In this document: piece by piece, positions 1-6,225 of the stretch
Position numbering within the stretch: position 1 is the first letter of the stretch
Layout: every line of letters starts with the position of its first letter
Assembly (NCBI GenBank): GCA_964654355.1
Contig: CAZZIQ010000046.1
Span: forward strand, 1-8,665
DNA length: 8,665 bases
Origin: CAZZIQ01 sp964654355
GTDB lineage: Bacteria; Pseudomonadota; Gammaproteobacteria; GCF-002020875
Direction of reading: 5' to 3'
The notes under the pieces: generated by a model
Database searches by the model: none
The model's input: the letters and a program-made list of their open reading frames with translations, nothing else
Told to the model about the DNA's origin: nothing
Position numbers and translations under genes: made by a program

Positions 1-51
1 ACCTGGCTACGAACCAGGCGGTCGCACGTTCGAATCGTGCCGGGCGCGCCA
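1..51 (+). tRNA. tRNA-Arg (anticodon ACG), 3' part
   Basis: This is the 3' part of a tRNA cut by the window edge. The anticodon arm is visible as CCTGG / CCAGG around the seven-base loop CTACGAA, giving anticodon ACG (Arg, CGU/CGC codons after A34-to-I editing). It is followed by the five-base variable loop CGGTC, a perfect T arm (GCACG, loop TTCGAAT, CGTGC), the acceptor 3' strand CGGGCGC, discriminator G and an encoded CCA. The 5' half (acceptor 5' strand and D arm) lies outside the window. Confidence 0.95.
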
Positions 52-62
52 TATCCAAAAAA

Positions 63-90
63 GGAGTTAGCATTGCTAACTCCTTTTTTT
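63..90 (+). terminator. Rho-independent terminator of the tRNA transcript
   Basis: A perfect 9-bp stem (GGAGTTAGC at 63-71, GCTAACTCC at 75-83) closes a 3-base loop and is followed by seven T residues at 84-90. An A-run precedes the stem, so it could also work from the other strand. It lies 12 bases after the tRNA 3' end. Confidence 0.93.
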
Positions 91-155
91 ATTGGTGCTG
101 TCATGCAATGCATGCGCCACAGTGACAAATTGAGCGACTTTTTTGGAGTTTCGAT

Positions 156-584
156 ATGAACGCTTTGGCAGGTTTAGTTGCGTCTGCATTCATCTTCACG
201 GGCGCGGCATTGGCTTCTCCAAAGGCAGAAGCCGATGTCTTTACAGATGATCTTTCACGCTGTTTGATCAGCTCCACGGATGACGCCGACAAGATTGCGG
301 TCATGCGTTGGATGTTTGGTGCGATGTCGGTTCATCCAGAGCTGGCGGATTTGTCATCAACCACATTGTCGCAACGAACCGCGAGCGATATTTCCATGGC
401 TCGCCTATTCAAGCGGCTCATGATGAAGGACTGTCGGACTGAAGCCGATCAGTTGATGACGGTGAGCGGTGAATCGGGTTTTGAAGCCGCCTTCGAGGTG
501 CTTGGACAATCAGCCATGATCACGTTGATGAATAACAATCGTGTGAACGAAGCGATCTTGAACTACGTCCAGTATCTCGACTGA
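156..584 (+). CDS. Exported small hypothetical protein
   Basis: The gene encodes a 142-residue protein I cannot assign to a named family. The start is fixed: ATG 156 has a GGAG Shine-Dalgarno at 145-148 with 7-base spacing, and an in-frame TGA lies just upstream at 123-125. Residues 1-20 form a hydrophobic stretch ending in ALA, which looks like a Sec signal peptide cleaved before Ser21. Its n-region unusually has no Lys or Arg. The mature part is mostly helical in appearance, rich in Met and acidic residues, and has only two cysteines (Cys36 and Cys93), which could form a periplasmic disulfide. A WMFGAMSVHPEL stretch (52-63) looks like a conserved core. The gene stands alone between two terminators, so it is monocistronic. 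Function is unknown. Confidence 0.8.
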   Translation: MNALAGLVASAFIFTGAALASPKAEADVFTDDLSRCLISSTDDADKIAVMRWMFGAMSVHPELADLSSTTLSQRTASDISMARLFKRLMMKDCRTEADQLMTVSGESGFEAAFEVLGQSAMITLMNNNRVNEAILNYVQYLD

Positions 585-605
585 GACTTATGTACTTTAA
601 AAACA

Positions 606-636
606 ACAAAAGGCCCTGCGAGGGCCTTTTGTTTTG
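606..636. terminator. Bidirectional Rho-independent terminator
   Basis: A perfect 12-bp stem (606-617 with 621-632, core AAAAGGCCCT/AGGGCCTTTT) closes a GCG loop. T-rich sequence follows it on both strands. It sits between the convergent gene ends at 584 (plus) and 671 (minus) and can serve both. Confidence 0.92.
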
Positions 637-670
637 GGAATAGGGTCAGTGTGCCTTTATGAAGGGTTTT

Positions 671-856
671 TCATGAATCCTTCTTGGTGTTACCAAACTG
701 GTTGTAGGCGCTGTTCAGAACGGGGCTGGATTTGCGTTCGTGGGACTTAAATGCTTGTTGTTTTTCTCGATTGTGCTTGAAGATTTCGGTGAGATTTTTC
801 TTCAGTTCCTCCGACCGGCTGGTCTGGAGAAGCACTTGGTTGGCATCGTAGTTCAC
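671..856 (-). CDS. Small charged hypothetical protein, GTG start
   Basis: A 61-residue cytoplasmic protein. The longer reading from an ATG at 877 is unlikely, because its first codons contain the ribosome binding site itself. The sequence TAAGGAGG (863-870, minus strand) lies 6 bases before GTG at 856-854, an almost ideal Shine-Dalgarno that decides the start. The protein begins VNYDANQVLLQ. A strongly charged, Lys/Glu-rich amphipathic helix follows at about residues 14-42, and the C-terminus is polar (NQFGNTKKDS). There is no Cys, Trp, signal peptide or membrane segment. I do not recognise the family. The strong ribosome binding site and the good terminator downstream (606-636) argue that it is a real expressed gene. 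It is divergent from the sulfur-globule-like gene. Confidence 0.72.
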   Translation of the reverse strand: MNYDANQVLLQTSRSEELKKNLTEIFKHNREKQQAFKSHERKSSPVLNSAYNQFGNTKKDS

Positions 857-862
857 AAGCCG

Positions 863-870
863 CCTCCTTA
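863..870 (-). promoter_or_regulatory. Strong Shine-Dalgarno fixing the GTG start at 856
   Basis: TAAGGAGG on the minus strand, with 6 bases to the GTG codon. It would lie inside the coding sequence if the upstream ATG at 877 were used. Confidence 0.8.
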
Positions 871-915
871 AATACATGCTGTTTTGCTTATTTTTTAGTC
901 AAGCTGAACCTTTGC

Positions 916-966
916 GACCTTAGAAGGTCTGGGAGTTTGGATCAATCGATTGTTTCGGATTGTTTC
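916..966. repeat. Repeats and palindromes in the divergent intergenic region
   Basis: The 245-base gap between the divergent genes (857-1101) holds three small repeat structures. GACCTT-AG-AAGGTC (916-929) is a 6+6 inverted repeat with a 2-base centre. CAATCGATTG (943-952) is a perfect 10-base palindrome. GATTGTTTC occurs twice in direct orientation (948-956 and 958-966), one helical turn apart. They could be regulator binding sites for either gene, but no promoter with good -35/-10 boxes could be fixed here. An AT-rich stretch follows at 967-1000. Confidence 0.35.
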
Positions 967-1060
967 AAGAAAATTTTTATAAACAATAAGTTGAAATAAT
1001 CAGTGTAGGGGTAGCTGAGCTTTTTTGGCCAAACTCGGATTGACACCTGTCAGGCAGAAT

Positions 1061-1080
1061 AGGAGGATGGGGTCTCCTCC
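1061..1080 (+). promoter_or_regulatory. Shine-Dalgarno / anti-Shine-Dalgarno hairpin in the leader of the Gly/Tyr-rich protein gene
   Basis: AGGAGG (1061-1066) is followed 9 bases later by CCTCC (1076-1080). GGAGG/CCTCC can pair over a 9-base loop and hide the ribosome binding site. The AGGAGG directly abuts an out-of-frame ATG (1067) that opens a 10-codon reading frame (MGSPPNQWEI) ending at 1099, two bases before the likely real start at 1102. Confidence 0.4.
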
Positions 1081-1101
1081 AAACCAATGGGAAATTTAAA
1101 C

Positions 1102-1455
1102 ATGAAGGCATTCAAGAAGGTCGCTGTTCTCGGTGTGGCTGCTGCATCTGCGCTGGTTTTCGGTGCTGCACAGGCACAGTTCGGTAATAACAACCAGTCC
1201 GGTTATGGCAACAGCTATGGCTCGGGTGATGGCTCAGGCCGTGGCGCAGGCACCGGCGCAGGTAGCGGCGACTTTGACATGAGTATTCGTGGCCGTGGCA
1301 ATGCCAACATGGAGCAGACGCGTGAATTCCAGGGTCGTGGCAACAGCTACTTCGGTGGTTATGGTGCTCCGGCTTATCCGCAGTATGGTCCATACGGCGC
1401 ACCGTATGGCTATGGCTACCCGGCGCCGATGATGGCTCCGCCAGCCGCACAATAA
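1102..1455 (+). CDS. Exported Gly/Tyr/Pro-rich protein, sulfur-globule-protein-like
   Basis: The product is 117 residues from ATG 1102, or 122 from ATG 1087. The later start is preferred because it gives a classical signal peptide: basic MKAFKK, a hydrophobic core, and AQA before Gln26. The mature part has three zones. Residues 26-57 are Gly/Ser/Asn-rich with GYGNSYGSG-type repeats. Residues 58-82 form a less repetitive segment with FDMSIRGRGNANM. Residues 83-117 are Gly/Tyr/Pro-rich (GYGAPAYPQYGPYGAPYGYG). There is no cysteine. Composition and layout resemble the small structural proteins that coat periplasmic sulfur globules in sulfur-oxidising bacteria. The match is compositional, so another disordered or surface protein is possible. 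The gene is monocistronic, with its own terminator at 1476-1504. Confidence 0.72.
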   Translation: MKAFKKVAVLGVAAASALVFGAAQAQFGNNNQSGYGNSYGSGDGSGRGAGTGAGSGDFDMSIRGRGNANMEQTREFQGRGNSYFGGYGAPAYPQYGPYGAPYGYGYPAPMMAPPAAQ

Positions 1456-1472
1456 AAAGCACTGCCATGCTT
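1450..1472 (-). terminator. Possible weak terminator of the minus-strand lipid operon
   Basis: Read on the minus strand, AAGCA and TGCTT (1457-1461 and 1468-1472) can form a 5-bp stem over a 6-base loop, followed by TTTTATT. The stronger hairpin at 1476-1499 has no T-tract on the minus strand, so this short structure may finish the operon. The stem is weak and the call tentative. Confidence 0.3.
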
Positions 1473-1475
1473 GGG

Positions 1476-1504
1476 AACGGGCGACCTCGGTCGCCCGTTT
1501 TTTT
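1476..1504 (+). terminator. Rho-independent terminator of the Gly/Tyr-rich protein gene
   Basis: A 10-bp GC-rich stem (AACGGGCGAC 1476-1485, GTCGCCCGTT 1490-1499) with loop CTCG is followed by a T-run to 1504. The T-run overlaps the stop codon of the convergent cfa-type gene (1503-1505). Confidence 0.93.
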
Positions 1505-2831
1505 ATGCGCGCGATGTGGAAGAAATGCTGTTGAGGGCAGACGGCCGGCGTAGCCGCAATTGGATTGTGCTGATGTACTGCTCGAGGAAGGCGCCTTCGC
1601 AGTACTGCAAGTAGAAGGTCCACATGCGAATGAAGGCATCGCTGTAACCGAGCTTGCGGACTTCGCTAAGCTGAGCCAAAAAGCGGGTACGCCAGTCGAA
1701 CAGGGTGCGTGCGTAATGCAGGCCGATGTCTTCGAGGCCAACGACCTGTAATTGGGTCGCACGGGTCATGTGTTTCATCAGTGCGGTGACCGAAGGTAGG
1801 AAGCCGCCCGGGAAGATGTACTGTTTGATGAAATCGACCTCGCGTAAGGCGGCTTCATACTGGCGGTCATCGATGGTGATGGCCTGGATTAATAGCTCAC
1901 CGCCGGGCCGTAATAAATGCTCGCATTGTTTGAGGTAGGTATCGAGATACTGATGGCCAATCGCCTCAATCATTTCAATGGAGACCAGCTTGTCGTATTG
2001 GCCTTCGAGGTCACGATAGTCTTCGAGTAGGAGGGTGATCTGATCTTCCAGGCCTGCTGCGCGTACCCGCGCTTGCGCTTCGGCATGCTGCGCCGGAGAG
2101 ATCGTAGTGGTGGTGACATGGCAGCCGTAATGACGGGCTGCATGGAGGGCAAAACCACCCCAGCCCGTGCCAATTTCCAGAACGTGATCTTCTGGTTGAA
2201 GATTGAGTGTTTGGCAGATGTGATCGAGCTTATGCGTGGCCGCCTGATCCAGCGTACTTTCTCGGGCGGGATAGATCGCGCTGGAATACATCAAGGTTGG
2301 ATCAAGGAATAGGCGGAACAAGTCGTTACCGAGGTCGTAGTGGGCTTCAATGTTGCGCCGACTTCCTTGTCGTGTGTTGCGGCGTAGGAGGTGTCCAAGA
2401 CGCTGTAGGGGGGCCTTGATGCGACTGAGGCGCGTGTCCATCTTGTCGAGCACGGGTCGATTCCGCAGCAATATACGGATCAGCGCGGTCAGGTTCGTGC
2501 AGGTCCAATCGCCACGGATATACGCCTCACCTGCGCCAACACTGCCGCCCAGCAGAATGTCGCGCCAGAAGTGGGGGTGATGAACCGTGACTTCACAGCG
2601 TAGCGGCTGCGTTGCGAGGGGCATGGGTGCCGGACTGGAAAGTCGGAGTGGGGCGCCAAATTGATGAGTTTGTCCCTGCTCAACGAGGGTAAGTTCTCCG
2701 GTCTGGATCTTTGTCAGTTGCTTCAGGACCACTGTGCGTGCGAGCCGATCCATCGCACTCAGATTCGCCGCTACGGAGGCTTGGGGCGCTGAGGGTGATG
2801 TGTTTGTCCTGGCGACGATGCTGGTTTTCAT
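1503..2831 (-). CDS. cfa: Cyclopropane-fatty-acyl-phospholipid synthase family SAM methyltransferase
   Basis: A 442-residue enzyme of the mycolic/cyclopropane synthase family (PF02353), expected to transfer a SAM methyl to the double bond of acyl chains in membrane phospholipids. An N-terminal domain (about 25-155) precedes the methyltransferase domain. That domain shows HYDLGNDLF (164-172), SAM motif VLEIGTGWGG (217-226), SIEMIEAIGH (284-293), FIKQYIFPGGFLPS (334-347) and HYARTLFDW (372-380). Against my recollection of E. coli Cfa, the pocket Cys is Ser184 (YSSAIY), the pocket His is Gln316 (LIQAIT) and the His after the catalytic Glu289 is Ala290; Glu289, Ile318 and Tyr373 are kept. The SIEMIEAIGH/IFPGG pattern is closer to plant cyclopropane synthases than to E. 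coli Cfa. The start at 2831 lies two bases after the DUF1365 stop; a GTG at 2882 would overlap that gene. Last gene of the operon. Confidence 0.93.
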   Translation of the reverse strand: MKTSIVARTNTSPSAPQASVAANLSAMDRLARTVVLKQLTKIQTGELTLVEQGQTHQFGAPLRLSSPAPMPLATQPLRCEVTVHHPHFWRDILLGGSVGAGEAYIRGDWTCTNLTALIRILLRNRPVLDKMDTRLSRIKAPLQRLGHLLRRNTRQGSRRNIEAHYDLGNDLFRLFLDPTLMYSSAIYPARESTLDQAATHKLDHICQTLNLQPEDHVLEIGTGWGGFALHAARHYGCHVTTTTISPAQHAEAQARVRAAGLEDQITLLLEDYRDLEGQYDKLVSIEMIEAIGHQYLDTYLKQCEHLLRPGGELLIQAITIDDRQYEAALREVDFIKQYIFPGGFLPSVTALMKHMTRATQLQVVGLEDIGLHYARTLFDWRTRFLAQLSEVRKLGYSDAFIRMWTFYLQYCEGAFLEQYISTIQLRLRRPSALNSISSTSRA

Positions 2832-2833
2832 AA

Positions 2834-3592
2834 TCAGTTTCTTGAGGGCGGGTGCGGATGGAAGGGGATGCCCTTGCGCCACAAGCGCAGGGCTTCAAAG
2901 TGAATGCCGAGAATCACCTGTAGGCTGATGGCTGGATAGCGCAACAATGCAAACAGCCGATTGCGAAAGGACCATTCTTTCTTTTGTAAGGTGAGCGTGG
3001 CATCGAATAGACACTCACCATTGCGTAGAGTTTCAATGTGTACGCCGAGATGCTGACCGGGAAGCTGCAGGATCCAGTGATAATCGAGATCCATCGGCAT
3101 GAACGGCGACACATGCATCGCCTTTCGATTCTTTAGCCATACATGGCGGTCACCGCGACGTTCAGGGGCAATCGGTAGTACATATACAATCGATTCTGAC
3201 CAAGGGGTGTTGCGTACTTGCGCGACGATGGTCTCGACCTCGGTGCCGTCCGCATTGAAGCAATAAAACAAGCTCAGCGGATTGAAGCCATAGCCAAAGT
3301 GACGCAGCTGGGTCAGGAGTCGAATCGGGCCGCCCGGGCGCTCGCCAGTATGCGCTTCAACCTGATTCCGAATGCTGTCGCTCAACGCTTGCGCGGCGTC
3401 CCCAGGATAATCACCTCGACGAAACCAAACGAGATTGAAGTGTCGCGCTGACCATAGCCACAGGCGTTGAAATAGCTGAGGGATCTCGTCAAGATCGAGA
3501 TAGAGCAAGTACAGGCGATAACGAAAGGCGTGCGGCTTTGGGCTGTGCCGACGATGCCTAACTTGCCCGACGTAGAGGCAGCTGTGCGTCAT
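2834..3592 (-). CDS. DUF1365 domain-containing protein
   Basis: A 252-residue protein of the DUF1365 family, whose biochemical role is not established. It shows the family's N-terminal pattern (LYVGQVRHRRHSPKPHAFRY, 6-25), the hallmark RHFGYGFNPLSLFYCF (97-112) and a second conserved stretch KAMHVSPFM (157-165). A hydrophobic or amphipathic C-terminal segment (213-233) may contact the membrane. The length is normal and the conserved N-terminus fixes the start. The start lies 35 bases inside the end of the FAD oxidoreductase gene, and the stop is 2 bases before the cfa-type start, implying coupled translation. DUF1365 genes regularly accompany FAD amine oxidases and cyclopropane-synthase-like genes, so a helper or binding role in acyl-chain modification is likely but unproven. 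Confidence 0.92.
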   Translation of the reverse strand: MTHSCLYVGQVRHRRHSPKPHAFRYRLYLLYLDLDEIPQLFQRLWLWSARHFNLVWFRRGDYPGDAAQALSDSIRNQVEAHTGERPGGPIRLLTQLRHFGYGFNPLSLFYCFNADGTEVETIVAQVRNTPWSESIVYVLPIAPERRGDRHVWLKNRKAMHVSPFMPMDLDYHWILQLPGQHLGVHIETLRNGECLFDATLTLQKKEWSFRNRLFALLRYPAISLQVILGIHFEALRLWRKGIPFHPHPPSRN

Positions 3593-4844
3593 GATGTTGA
3601 GTGCCGATGAGCTGATTGAAATCGTTGAGGGCGGTTAGTGCGGATACGACGCCATCCTCGTGGAATCCGTTCCGCCAATATGCGCCACAAAAGAACGTTC
3701 GCTGAACCCCATTGAGCTCTGATTGGCGTGCCTGTGCCGCTACGGATTCCGGCCCATACAGCGGATGCGCATAGTGCATGCGTTTGATAATTTTACGCGG
3801 GTCAATTTTCGCGTCGGAATTCAGTGTCACACATAACGTTTCGGGCGCCTGTAAGCCCTGTAGGATGTTCATGTTATAGGTCAGGGTCGCGCCTGCTGCA
3901 TTGTCCCGATCAATGTGGTAATTCCATGCAGCCCAAGCGGCTTTGCGTTTGGGAAGGAGTGCGGTGTCTGTGTGCAGAATTGCCTCATTTTCCTGATACG
4001 GGATCGCACGGAGGACCTCTCGCTCTGCAACACTAGGCTGCTCCAACATCGCCAAAGCCTGATCGCTGTGCGAGGCGATAAATACAGCATCAAACCATTC
4101 AGGTGCGCGTCCTTGCACATGGATTTCTACGCCCTCGGTGAAGCGACGAATCCTGCTGACTGGAGTGTTGAGATGAATCCGGCTGCGGAAGGGTGCAACC
4201 AAGGCCTGCGCATATTCGCGTGACCCACCACGAACGACATACCACTGCGGGCGATTATTGATTTCGAGCAGACCGTGATTGCGGAAGAAGCGTATGAAGA
4301 ATTGCGCGGGGAAGTCCATCATCGAATGTGGGTCGGTCGACCAGATCGCGGCCCCCATAGGGATGATGTAATGATGGACGAAATCTTCACAATACCTGCC
4401 ATCACTCAGGTACTGGCCCAGTGAGATTTGCTGCGTTTGTTCGAGCAGGGTTAGCGCCTCTCGATTGAAGCGCAAGATGTCACGGATCATGCGAAGGAAT
4501 GAGGGCCGAACGAGGTTGCGCCGCTGGGCAAATAAAGTATTGAGTGAGTTTCCGTTGTACTCCAGGTTGCGATCTTCACTACGAACGCTAAAGCTCATCT
4601 CGGTCGGCTGTGCTGCAATCATCAACTCATCAAGCAGTTTCAGAAAGTTTGGATAGGTGCGGTCATTGAAAACAATAAAGCCGGTGTCCACGGCATAGTG
4701 CAGGCCCTGAAGTTCGATATCGTGCGTATGGGTGTGACCGCCAATATGTGATTGGGCTTCAAACACAGTGATGTCATGCTGAGGATGCAGGTGATGAGCA
4801 ACGGTATTCCCGGAAATCCCGGTTCCGACAATTGCGATTTTCAT
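3558..4844 (-). CDS. FAD-dependent amine-oxidase-family oxidoreductase
   Basis: A 428-residue flavoprotein of the amine oxidase / NAD(P)-binding Rossmann type. The N-terminus has the dinucleotide motif GTGISG (7-12), acidic Glu29 for the ribose, and the IGGHT motif (34-38) of the GG-doublet family. The C-terminus carries the FAD-closing segment FFCGAYWRNGFHEDG (384-398). There is no signal peptide or membrane helix. The start at 4844 is chosen because it places GxGxxG right at the N-terminus and forms an ATGA overlap with the lipocalin stop; a GTG at 4868 would add eight residues. In this gene set the enzyme is a good candidate for oxidising or desaturating a methylated acyl chain, by analogy with flavoenzymes near cyclopropane/furan fatty acid genes and with the N-terminal oxidase domain of plant cyclopropane synthases. 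The substrate is not shown by the sequence. Confidence 0.92.
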   Translation of the reverse strand: MKIAIVGTGISGNTVAHHLHPQHDITVFEAQSHIGGHTHTHDIELQGLHYAVDTGFIVFNDRTYPNFLKLLDELMIAAQPTEMSFSVRSEDRNLEYNGNSLNTLFAQRRNLVRPSFLRMIRDILRFNREALTLLEQTQQISLGQYLSDGRYCEDFVHHYIIPMGAAIWSTDPHSMMDFPAQFFIRFFRNHGLLEINNRPQWYVVRGGSREYAQALVAPFRSRIHLNTPVSRIRRFTEGVEIHVQGRAPEWFDAVFIASHSDQALAMLEQPSVAEREVLRAIPYQENEAILHTDTALLPKRKAAWAAWNYHIDRDNAAGATLTYNMNILQGLQAPETLCVTLNSDAKIDPRKIIKRMHYAHPLYGPESVAAQARQSELNGVQRTFFCGAYWRNGFHEDGVVSALTALNDFNQLIGTQHHDAQLPLRRAS

Positions 4845-5392
4845 GAGCGCGGCTCTGCTTCCGGCCACTGTTGTGGTACACGCTGCAGGGCGCTGGCGTC
4901 GTAGCCAAGATCTGCAATACGAGCGCGCACATGAGCGAAGGCATCATCTGAAAACTCAGGGTGACGAGTCATCACCCAGACATAGTCACGTGCTTGGCGA
5001 GCGATGATGACTTGGCTGTAGTCATCCGCCAGATCGACGATGCGGAAGTCGGCCTTGATCGGCCAGACGAATTGCATGCCCCATAACGCGTTGCTTTGGC
5101 CGTCGACAACAAAGCCGGTCGGACGATAGGTTTTTAATGGGCCTTCGAAGGCACCATCGCGAAACTGGAAGGTGGTGGCTATGGAGCCGTCTGCATTCTG
5201 GGCATAGTGCTCGACCGCGTTATAGGCATTGCGTTCCAGCCAGGTTGGAATGTTGGCAACGACATACCATGTGCCCATGAAGCGATCGAGATCGACCCGC
5301 TCCACCGTAGGCATTGGCGGATGTGATGCACAGCCGGTGAGCAGTAACAGCAGGCTGCTGACACTGAGCCAACGTGGGTGAAGTTTTCTCAT
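4841..5392 (-). CDS. Blc-like outer-membrane lipocalin lipoprotein
   Basis: A 183-residue bacterial lipocalin of the Blc/apolipoprotein D type, which binds fatty acids or lysophospholipids at the outer membrane. A basic start (MRKLHPRW) and hydrophobic core lead to the lipobox LTGC with lipidated Cys21. The next residue is Ala, not Asp, so Lol sorting to the outer membrane is expected. The mature part has the lipocalin signature GTWYVVANIPTWLERNAYNA (40-59), a beta-barrel sequence through about 145 and a C-terminal helix region. The length is typical. The start overlaps the stop of the DUF1295 gene by ATGA (5389-5392) and the stop overlaps the FAD gene start by ATGA (4841-4844). A place inside a lipid-modifying operon suggests it carries or scavenges modified or damaged acyl lipids; this is inference. 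Confidence 0.93.
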   Translation of the reverse strand: MRKLHPRWLSVSSLLLLLTGCASHPPMPTVERVDLDRFMGTWYVVANIPTWLERNAYNAVEHYAQNADGSIATTFQFRDGAFEGPLKTYRPTGFVVDGQSNALWGMQFVWPIKADFRIVDLADDYSQVIIARQARDYVWVMTRHPEFSDDAFAHVRARIADLGYDASALQRVPQQWPEAEPRS

Positions 5393-6222
5393 AATTGCTC
5401 CGCCGCAGGTGGTTGATGCTTACGAGGTGGCCAAGGGATGAATGCTGAGGTGCGTTGGATGTAGTCTTGATATGCCGGCCGACGCTCGCTGATGTCGGAT
5501 TCAAGTAGAGAGACACCCGAGACCTTGAGTAGTAATAGCGTCATCAAGATTGGCGCGAAGACTGTCCAGGCGCCGCCGGTCGGAATCGCTAAGAGATAGA
5601 GACCCCAAACGATGCAAGCTTCCCCAAAATAGTTGGGATGGCGCGAATAGCGCCAAAGACCACGATCTAAAACGCGTCCATGATTTTCGGGCGCTTGGCG
5701 AAAACGGTGTAGCTGCGCGTCGGCGATGCTCTCGAATAAAAACCCAATGCCCCAGAGGCTCAGTCCGATCATTTCGAGAAGGCTGAAATTTCCTGTGAGC
5801 GCGGTACTCGGCTGGACCGCATAGTACAGAGGCATAGCAATGATCCAGGCGAGCACACCTTGGAGGCCAAACACGATATAAACACTGCGCCATGCAAAGG
5901 GTGAGTTACGCTCGCGCATCGCAGCGTAACGACGATCTTCAGCATGCCCCCAATTTCGACGCAGGAGATGTAGGGACAGGCGCAGGGCCCATGCGCTGAT
6001 CAGTAGCAAGATGAGTTGTGTGCGTGGATCCGGCAGAGATGGCCATGCATAAATGCAGGCTGCGCCAAGGAACAACAACGACCACAGGCTATCGACCAGG
6101 TTGACATTCGAGCGCCAGAAGCTCCACAGCCAGCCGACTAGTGCAATCAACATGATCAACCCAAGAGCATCCCAGAGTGCAGGGAGTTGCGGCGCAATGA
6201 AAAGAGGGGTGGCAAGGTTCAT
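5389..6222 (-). CDS. DUF1295 (steroid 5-alpha-reductase-like) membrane protein
   Basis: A 277-residue integral membrane protein with about seven hydrophobic segments (roughly 17-36, 43-60, 68-87, 112-136, 147-166, 196-213, 218-237). The family hallmark RGLWRYSRHPNYFGE (187-201) and the cytosolic loop RNWGHAEDRRYAAMRE (89-104) identify DUF1295, related to steroid 5-alpha-reductases and isoprenylcysteine methyltransferases. Relatives reduce or methylate lipid-like substrates with NADPH or SAM, so a redox or methyl-transfer step on a membrane lipid is plausible; the reaction is unknown. The C-terminal tail is proline-rich. The start is three bases after the TAA stop of the DUF2878 gene, and the stop overlaps the lipocalin start. 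Confidence 0.92.
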   Translation of the reverse strand: MNLATPLFIAPQLPALWDALGLIMLIALVGWLWSFWRSNVNLVDSLWSLLFLGAACIYAWPSLPDPRTQLILLLISAWALRLSLHLLRRNWGHAEDRRYAAMRERNSPFAWRSVYIVFGLQGVLAWIIAMPLYYAVQPSTALTGNFSLLEMIGLSLWGIGFLFESIADAQLHRFRQAPENHGRVLDRGLWRYSRHPNYFGEACIVWGLYLLAIPTGGAWTVFAPILMTLLLLKVSGVSLLESDISERRPAYQDYIQRTSAFIPWPPRKHQPPAAEQL

Positions 6223-6225
6223 GTC

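Noticed and set aside
1..90. tRNA-Arg 3' end as an integration site for a mobile element
   Set aside because: tRNA 3' ends are common attachment sites, but there is no integrase, no repeat of the tRNA end elsewhere in the window, and a normal terminator follows.
897..902. TTGACT (minus strand) as -35 box of the 61-residue gene
   Set aside because: No acceptable -10 at 16-18 bases; the nearest candidate (CATGTA) is poor, so the promoter is not annotated.
1112..1762. Long minus-strand frames (216 and 129 residues) across the Gly/Tyr-rich gene and the cfa end
   Set aside because: They run antisense through a strong terminator and two real genes, have biased His/Cys/Ser-rich composition, and show no family motif or ribosome binding site.
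2832..2882. N-terminal extension of the cfa-type protein from GTG 2882
   Set aside because: It would overlap the DUF1365 gene by 49 bases and adds residues without family similarity; ATG 2831 sits two bases after the DUF1365 stop.
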